NCBI GenBank assembly: GCA_938046705.1
Contig: CALIWP010000383.1
Coordinates: 1-10,397, forward strand
Length of the DNA: 10,397 nucleotides
Origin: an uncultured Campylobacter sp.
GTDB taxonomy: Bacteria > Campylobacterota > Campylobacteria > Campylobacterales > Campylobacteraceae
Reading direction: 5' to 3'
In this document: positions 5,870 to 10,397 of the stretch, piece after piece
How the letters are laid out: every line of letters begins with the position of its first letter
Numbering within the stretch: position 1 is the first letter of the stretch
Program-made: the position numbers and the translations under genes
The notes under the pieces: model-generated
Database searches by the model: none
What the model saw: only the letters and a program-made list of their open reading frames with translations
What the model was told of the DNA's origin: nothing

Positions 5870-7318
5870 ATGGCAAAACGAACCGCCGTCATAGACCTGG
5901 GCTCAAATTCGATGCGAATGGCGATTTTTGAAAAGACTTCGCGTTACGCGTTTCACATCATCGGTGAATTTAAGATGAAGGTGCGTCTGGGTGAGGGCGC
6001 GTACGAACATGGCGGCGAGATCTCGGAAAAGTCGATGCAAAAGGCCTGCGAGGCGCTTAGCGAGTTTAAAAATATCGCAAAAAACTACAAATGCTCGAAA
6101 ATTTTCGCCATGGGCACCTCGGCTCTGCGCGACGCCCCAAACGCCGGCGAGCTCATAAGCATGGCGCGCAAAGAGCTTGGGATAAATTTAAAGGTCGTTA
6201 GCGGCAAGGATGAAGCTACGTTTGGCGGCGTGGCGGCATTAAATTTGCTAGAACCCCTAGACGAGTTCGTCACGCTTGATATCGGCGGAGGCTCTGCAGA
6301 GCTTGCACTTGTTAGCGGAGGCAAGATAACTGACGCCGTGTCGCTAAATTTAGGCACCGTGCGGCTAAAGGAGCTATTTTTCGATAAGAAAAATTTAAAC
6401 GCCGCAGCGCCCTTTATCAAAGAGGCGTTTAAAAGCTTGCCTAAAAACTTTAAAAGCAAAAACCTAGTCGCCATCGGGGGCAGCCTGCGCGCGATATCTT
6501 CGGCCATCATGTCGGCGCAAGACTACCCGCTAAAAACTGTGCACAACTTTGCCTACAAATTTCAAAACCATAAAAATTTCATCGAAAATTTAGCCCGAGC
6601 GAGCGTGCTTGAGCTTGGGAAATTCGGCATCAAAAAAGACCGCTTCGATACGATTAGAGAGGGCGCGCTCATCTTTTTAGGCGCAGTGGATGCTGTGGGC
6701 GCACAAAACATCTATACTAGCGGCGCGGGCTTTAGAGAGGGCGTGTTTTTGAGCGATATCTTGCGACCGACGCGCAAATTTCCGCCAAATTTTAATCCGA
6801 GCGTGAGGAGTTTGCAGGATAGATTTTTGCTGGATGACAACAAAACTATCGTAAAATACGCAAAAGACCTCTTTGTTGCGCTAGAGCCGTTACATGGGCT
6901 TGATGGGCGCTACGAGAGCGAGCTGGCTGTCGCTGCTAGATTGCATAGCGTGGCGCAGTGCTTGGGATTTTACGGCGAGCATGCTAGCTCGGCGTTTTTC
7001 GTGCTAAACGCGCTAAACTACGGCTTTTCGCATGCGCAAAAATGCCTAGTCGCCGCGATCATCGCACAAAACGGCAAGAAAAGCTCGAGCGAATTTGAGC
7101 GGTTTAAAGATCTGCTACCTAGCGAAAGCGTCGTGCGCTGGCTGAGTTTTATCCTCGCTCTTGCTAAAAATTTAGACGCAAACTGCGCGCATAAAAAGCT
7201 GGAGTTTGAGTTTATCAATCATACTTTGCAAATTTACGGCGCTAAGGAGCTGTTTATGGCGAAGGAAAATATCAAAAAGATGACTAAACCGGATACTTTT
7301 GCGATCTGTTTTGCGTGA
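5870..7318 (+). CDS. ppx: Ppx/GppA family phosphatase (exopolyphosphatase / pppGpp phosphohydrolase)
   Basis: A 482-residue protein of the ASKHA-fold Ppx/GppA family, which degrades inorganic polyphosphate and/or converts pppGpp to ppGpp. The family signatures run in order. Phosphate-1 loop VIDLGSNSMRM is at residues 7-17 and TSALRDAPN at 83-91. SGKDEATFGG at 111-120 has the candidate catalytic E115. Phosphate-2 loop LDIGGGSAEL is at 136-145, and AIGGSLRAIS at 201-210. The C-terminal part (about 340-430) resembles the HD-like helical domain of long family members, but the HD pair reads HS in RLHSVAQ, so metal-dependent HD activity is doubtful; E. coli Ppx is also degenerate there. The ATG follows the kinase stop with no gap, so it is the third gene of the cosR-like operon. 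Polyphosphatase and pppGppase activities cannot be told apart from sequence alone. Confidence 0.9.
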   Translation: MAKRTAVIDLGSNSMRMAIFEKTSRYAFHIIGEFKMKVRLGEGAYEHGGEISEKSMQKACEALSEFKNIAKNYKCSKIFAMGTSALRDAPNAGELISMARKELGINLKVVSGKDEATFGGVAALNLLEPLDEFVTLDIGGGSAELALVSGGKITDAVSLNLGTVRLKELFFDKKNLNAAAPFIKEAFKSLPKNFKSKNLVAIGGSLRAISSAIMSAQDYPLKTVHNFAYKFQNHKNFIENLARASVLELGKFGIKKDRFDTIREGALIFLGAVDAVGAQNIYTSGAGFREGVFLSDILRPTRKFPPNFNPSVRSLQDRFLLDDNKTIVKYAKDLFVALEPLHGLDGRYESELAVAARLHSVAQCLGFYGEHASSAFFVLNALNYGFSHAQKCLVAAIIAQNGKKSSSEFERFKDLLPSESVVRWLSFILALAKNLDANCAHKKLEFEFINHTLQIYGAKELFMAKENIKKMTKPDTFAICFA

Positions 7319-7331
7319 AATTTAATGGAGG

Positions 7332-7366
7332 AATTTGATGAAATTTGCGGTAAATTTCATCAAATT
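7332..7366. terminator. Probable bidirectional terminator between ppx and the fliO-like gene
   Basis: AATTTGATGAAATTT (7332-7346) pairs perfectly with its reverse complement at 7352-7366 across a 5-nt loop. On the forward strand TTAAAAAA follows; on the reverse strand the stem is preceded by an A/T run. It lies in the 62-bp gap between two convergent genes, the expected place for a shared terminator. The stem is AT-rich but long. Confidence 0.7.
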
Positions 7367-7380
7367 TTAAAAAAGGCAAT

Positions 7381-8319
7381 TTAGTCTATACTCGCCTTAT
7401 CCTTGTATGCGTCTAGCGTTTGGCGGTTTTCGATGTAGGCGTTTAGCTTTTTTTGATTTTCTTCAAAAAAGCTCTGAAAGTCCTGCTCGCTCGTCATCTT
7501 TTCTTCGCCGAATTTATCCAAAAGTACGTTTGACGTACCAGTTAGCACGAGATATCTTCTGGTAAGGTGCTGAAAAAGAACGACTTTGTTCGTATCATCA
7601 AGCGGTTTTTCGTAGATTATCTCCACACTTTCGTCGCTTTTTACCTTTTCAAACCAGCCGTTTTCGCGTTTTGTTTTTATCGTTTTTTGCTTGTTTTTTA
7701 GCTTTGCCTTGATGACCAAAAGCACGACCGAAAGTAGCGCCAAAACGCCCAAAACCGAGTAATATCTGTAATCGATCATATCGCTCATGCCCTGCGTCAT
7801 AAAATTTATGTCGCCGCTTTGCGCGCCTAAATTTAGGCCTGCACCTTGAGCGGACGAGGTCAAATTTGATGCATTTTGATCGCCGGATAAATTCGTCGCT
7901 TCGGTTATATTTTCTCTAGTTTCTTGCGGCGAGAGCGCGGTTGCGGCGGCTGAGTTTGCCGCATTTTCAGGCGTCACGCGTATGCGCAGGCCAAAGCCGT
8001 CGGTGGTTTTTGACGCGCTAACGGCTACCTGAGCGTCGCTTTTTATCACGAGGGCTAAATTTTGGCCCCTAGGCTCAAACAAAAGCTCTTGTAGTATGCT
8101 TGAGTTTACGCTTTTTTCGATATTTTGGTCGTTTTGCAGGTCTTTAAAAAGCAGGGTTATCGCGCCGTATTTTCGCTCTTGCAAGATCGCGCCGCTATAA
8201 GGAGCGTCAAAACTCAGCATGATATCGACGCGGTCGCTACGCTCATAAATGTTGTAAGTAGATAAATTTGACCCCCAAAGCGCGGCGAAAAATAGCAAAA
8301 GCGCGGCGAAAATCCTCAT
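7381..8319 (-). CDS. fliO: FliO-like flagellar export protein with an AMIN-like periplasmic domain
   Basis: A 312-residue membrane protein, third in a flagellar operon. A signal peptide spans about residues 1-17. Residues 18-116 are beta-rich and resemble an AMIN-type domain (YNIYERSDRVDIMLSFD...ITLLFKD...LRIRVTPE). An Ala/Ser/Asn-rich linker at 117-180 contains DQNAS at 147-151, which fits the Campylobacter PglB N-glycosylation sequon. A transmembrane helix at about 186-205 is followed by a basic stretch and then a FliO-like cytoplasmic part at 232-270 (VVLFQHLTRRYLVLTGTSNVLLDKF). FliO helps assemble the FliP export pore. H. pylori HP0583 and C. jejuni Cj0352, which as I recall sit next to fliN, have been treated as FliO counterparts. 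E. coli FliO is much shorter. The start overlaps the fliN stop (ATGA). The FliO assignment rests on topology, context and a weak motif. Confidence 0.7.
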   Translation of the reverse strand: MRIFAALLLFFAALWGSNLSTYNIYERSDRVDIMLSFDAPYSGAILQERKYGAITLLFKDLQNDQNIEKSVNSSILQELLFEPRGQNLALVIKSDAQVAVSASKTTDGFGLRIRVTPENAANSAAATALSPQETRENITEATNLSGDQNASNLTSSAQGAGLNLGAQSGDINFMTQGMSDMIDYRYYSVLGVLALLSVVLLVIKAKLKNKQKTIKTKRENGWFEKVKSDESVEIIYEKPLDDTNKVVLFQHLTRRYLVLTGTSNVLLDKFGEEKMTSEQDFQSFFEENQKKLNAYIENRQTLDAYKDKASID

Positions 8320-8672
8320 AGTTGCTCTCGTTTAAAGTACTGGATGACGGATTTTGAGTCTAGGATTTCATTTATCCTGATGGCGAGGTTTTTTTCGTAA
8401 ACCATAACTTCGCCCTTGCCGAAAATTCGGTTGTTTATAAAAAGCTCCACGCTCTCGCCGGCAGGCTTTTCTAGGTCGATTACAGAGCCAACTTCGAGCT
8501 TTAAAAGCTGCTTCACGCTAATGGTCGTGGTGCCTAGCTCCGAGATAAAATCCACTCCGATATCCATCAGCTCGTCGTAGCTTTTAAAAAGCCCGCCGCG
8601 CTCTTGCAACATCTCCTGAACCCCTTGCAGCGCCGTTTCTACGGCGGTTACTTCTTGTAGTTCTTCGCTCAT
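8316..8672 (-). CDS. fliN: Flagellar motor switch protein FliN
   Basis: A 118-residue protein of the usual FliN length. The variable N-terminus (about 1-35) leads into a SpoA (surface presentation of antigens) domain at about 36-112. That domain shows MDIGVDFISELGTTTISVKQLLKLEVGSV, then LFINNRIFGKGEVMVYEKNLAIRINEI. FliN forms the base of the flagellar C-ring with FliM and, in this group, FliY, and takes part in torque generation, switching and export. The ATG overlaps the stop of the CheX-like gene by 4 bp and its TGA overlaps the FliO-like start by 4 bp, so the three genes are translationally coupled. An AGGA at 8684-8687 is 11 nt upstream, somewhat far, in line with coupling as the main mode of initiation. 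Confidence 0.95.
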   Translation of the reverse strand: MSEELQEVTAVETALQGVQEMLQERGGLFKSYDELMDIGVDFISELGTTTISVKQLLKLEVGSVIDLEKPAGESVELFINNRIFGKGEVMVYEKNLAIRINEILDSKSVIQYFKREQL

Positions 8673-9085
8673 GCTTTTTTGTATCCTACTTGAAATGTTC
8701 TATTTTTGATTTTATAGACGCGCTTGTCGTCTAGTTTGACGTGAAAGCTCGTCCTGCCTAGATACTCCGGAGTGCCTAGTTTATAGGCGTTTGCTTCGCG
8801 TTCGTTGAGTAGATTTTTAGCGTAGCCGATCGCGAGATTTGCCGCCTCTTTGCAGATATCGCTTAGCTCGTCTTCGGCTAGTTTATCGACGCCAAGGAGC
8901 ACGCTAGCAAAGCGATTTAGCGTATCTTTTTTAAAGTAAAGATAAAAGTGAAACTCCTCTTTGCCCTTAAATATCGGCAAGCTCGAGCCGTAAAATTCGC
9001 CCTCCGCGCTCTTTGCGCTCTCTACCTTGTAGCCCAGGGTATCCTCGCACAGGTGCTTGATCCCAAGCTCCGCAACGTCCATCAT
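8669..9085 (-). CDS. CheX/CheC-fold protein encoded upstream of fliN (Cj0350-like)
   Basis: A 138-residue cytoplasmic protein, first in the fliN operon. The helix DELSDICKEAANLAIGYAKNLLNE (residues 72-95) has the E-x2-N pattern (E80, N83, then G87) seen in CheC/CheX/FliY CheY-P phosphatases. A second half-repeat of the motif, as in CheC and FliY, is not evident, so it resembles CheX more. FHFYLYFKKDTLNRFASVLLG (45-65) matches the strand-helix segment preceding the motif in CheX. No signal peptide or membrane helix is visible. Two adjacent ATGs are possible (9085 and 9082). AAAGGA at 9093-9098 lies 7 nt before the first, which I chose. The position corresponds to what I recall as Cj0350 in C. 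jejuni. CheY-P dephosphorylation is inference; a structural role near the motor switch is the alternative. Confidence 0.7.
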   Translation of the reverse strand: MMDVAELGIKHLCEDTLGYKVESAKSAEGEFYGSSLPIFKGKEEFHFYLYFKKDTLNRFASVLLGVDKLAEDELSDICKEAANLAIGYAKNLLNEREANAYKLGTPEYLGRTSFHVKLDDKRVYKIKNRTFQVGYKKA

Positions 9086-9092
9086 CGCGCCG

Positions 9093-9119
9093 TCCTTTAA
9101 ACGAAATTTTTTGATTATA
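9093..9119 (-). promoter_or_regulatory. Possible promoter and ribosome binding site of the CheX-like/fliN/fliO operon
   Basis: On the reverse strand a perfect TATAAT occupies 9119-9114, followed by AAAGGA at 9098-9093, 7 nt before the ATG. No -35 box is clear at 16-18 bp spacing. No sigma54 GG-N10-GC or sigma28 GCCGATAA-type element is visible, so the operon may be sigma70-driven, like other early or constitutive motor genes. Confidence 0.45.
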
Positions 9120-9120
9120 C

Positions 9121-9151
9121 TTAAATTTAACGCAAACGCGGCTAAATTTAA
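9121..9151. terminator. Weak candidate hairpin at the trpA 3' end
   Basis: TTAAATTTA (9121-9129) and TAAATTTAA (9143-9151) can pair as a 9-bp stem, with a further CGC/GCG pairing in the loop. It overlaps the trpA stop codon (9148-9150) and could attenuate readthrough from trp into the flagellar genes. The AAATTT palindrome is so common here that chance is a serious alternative, and there is no T tract after the stem. Confidence 0.25.
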
Positions 9152-9889
9152 AAAAGTTTATTGATTTGCTTTATCAGCTCTTCGCCCTCAAATTTGGCCG
9201 TGAGCTTTACTATCTCGGTGCCGATTATCGCGCCGTCGGCATAGGTTTTTACCTCGTCGGCGTCGTTTTTATTTTTCACGCCAAAGCCCACCGCGACGGG
9301 CAGATCGCTTCTTTTTTTTAGATCCGTCACGAGCGCTTTTAGCCTCTCCTCGCTGGCTCGCTGCGACCCGCTCACGCCGATAGCGCCGAGTGCATAGATA
9401 AAGCCCGAGCCGAATTTTAAAATTTTATCCGCGCGGTTTTGCGACGTGACGCTGATTAGCGGGATGAGATCAAGATCAAATTTAGCGCACAGCCCCGCTA
9501 CCTCCTCGCTCTCCTCAAACGGCAGATCGGGGATGATGAAGCCTGCGATACCGACCTCTTTTGAGCGGGCGATAAACCTCTCTACGCCGTAAGCAAACAC
9601 GATGTTAAAATACACAAGAAAAACGACGGGTTTATTTATCTTGCCTTTGCACTCTTCTAGCATGGCAAATATCGCGTCCGTGTTTACGCCCTTTGCTGCG
9701 GTTTCAAAGCTAGCCTGCGCGATGAGTTTGCCGTCTGCGAGCGGATCGGAGTATGGGATGCCAAGCTCGAGTAGATCCAGGCAACTGCCGTCTAAATTTA
9801 ATAAAAACTCCTTCGTTGCTTCGACGCTAGGATATCCCGCCACGACGTAGCCGATGTTTGCTTTTTTGCCCGCGAACGCGTCTTTTACC

Positions 9890-9897
<8 letters not shown>
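9148..9897 (-). CDS. trpA: Tryptophan synthase alpha chain
   Basis: A 249-residue TIM-barrel enzyme, normal length for TrpA. It cleaves indole-3-glycerol phosphate to indole and glyceraldehyde-3-phosphate; the indole passes through a tunnel to TrpB. The two catalytic acids are in [16 protein letters not shown]44 and D55, matching E. coli E49 and D60. Further family segments are VAGYPS (19-24), [10 protein letters not shown] in the middle, [27 protein letters not shown] and VAVGFGVKN, the last two being phosphate-binding loops. The residue after DG is K rather than the usual P. The start has AAAGGA at 9905-9910, 7 nt upstream. It overlaps the end of trpB by 8 bp, so the two are co-translated. 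The 62-bp gap to the flagellar operon suggests a separate unit or partial readthrough. Confidence 0.97.

Positions 9898-10397
<500 letters not shown>

Noticed and set aside
6085..6510. 141-codon reverse ORF opposite ppx
   Set aside because: Lies wholly over conserved Ppx/GppA motifs and has no recognisable features of its own.
9086..9147. Sigma54 or sigma28 promoter for the fliN operon
   Set aside because: TTTGCG on the reverse strand resembles a -12 element, but no GG lies at the required distance, and no GCCGATAA-like box is present.

Overview
The window looks like chromosomal DNA of a Campylobacter or a close campylobacterial relative, most likely one of the higher-GC oral or intestinal species (C. 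rectus, C. showae, C. curvus or C. gracilis type). Three things point that way. The AAATTT word is extremely frequent in and between genes. A CosR/HsrA-type regulator is present. The block trpB-trpA-(CheX-like)-fliN-(FliO-like), facing a ppx/gppA gene, matches as I recall it the C. jejuni Cj0348-Cj0353 region. No phage, transposase, CRISPR or RNA gene was recognised. Most of the content is housekeeping.

Layout. Positions 113-2416 (+) hold a stand-alone HerA-like P-loop ATPase. Positions 2417-2930 have no supportable gene but several inverted repeats, and look like an intergenic repeat element. Positions 2931-3856 (+) are a two-gene unit: plsY (phospholipid synthesis) and folB (folate synthesis), coupled through a TTGA overlap. 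A strong sigma70-type promoter at 3874-3902 starts a three-gene operon to 7318 (+): a CosR/HsrA-family response regulator, a membrane histidine kinase overlapping it by 22 bp, and a Ppx/GppA phosphatase that starts right after the kinase stop codon. Positions 7332-7366 form a perfect 15-bp hairpin between convergent genes, probably a bidirectional terminator. Positions 7381-9085 (-) are a flagellar unit with 4-bp ATGA overlaps: CheX-like protein, FliN, and a FliO-like protein with a periplasmic domain. Positions 9148-10397 (-) are trpA and the 3' part of trpB, cut by the right edge.

How the genes work together. The regulator, kinase and phosphatase may form one signalling and stress unit. This matters because CosR/HsrA proteins are best known as orphan regulators, whereas here the regulator keeps a phosphorylatable aspartate (D51) and is fused by overlap to a kinase gene. 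The flagellar trio joins a C-ring protein (FliN), an export-apparatus assembly factor (FliO-like) and a putative CheY-P phosphatase-fold protein. TrpA and TrpB form tryptophan synthase. The best leads are the regulator-kinase pairing, the FliO-like protein with an optimal-type PglB glycosylation sequon, and the structured intergenic region at 2450-2740. I see no clearly new multi-gene system.
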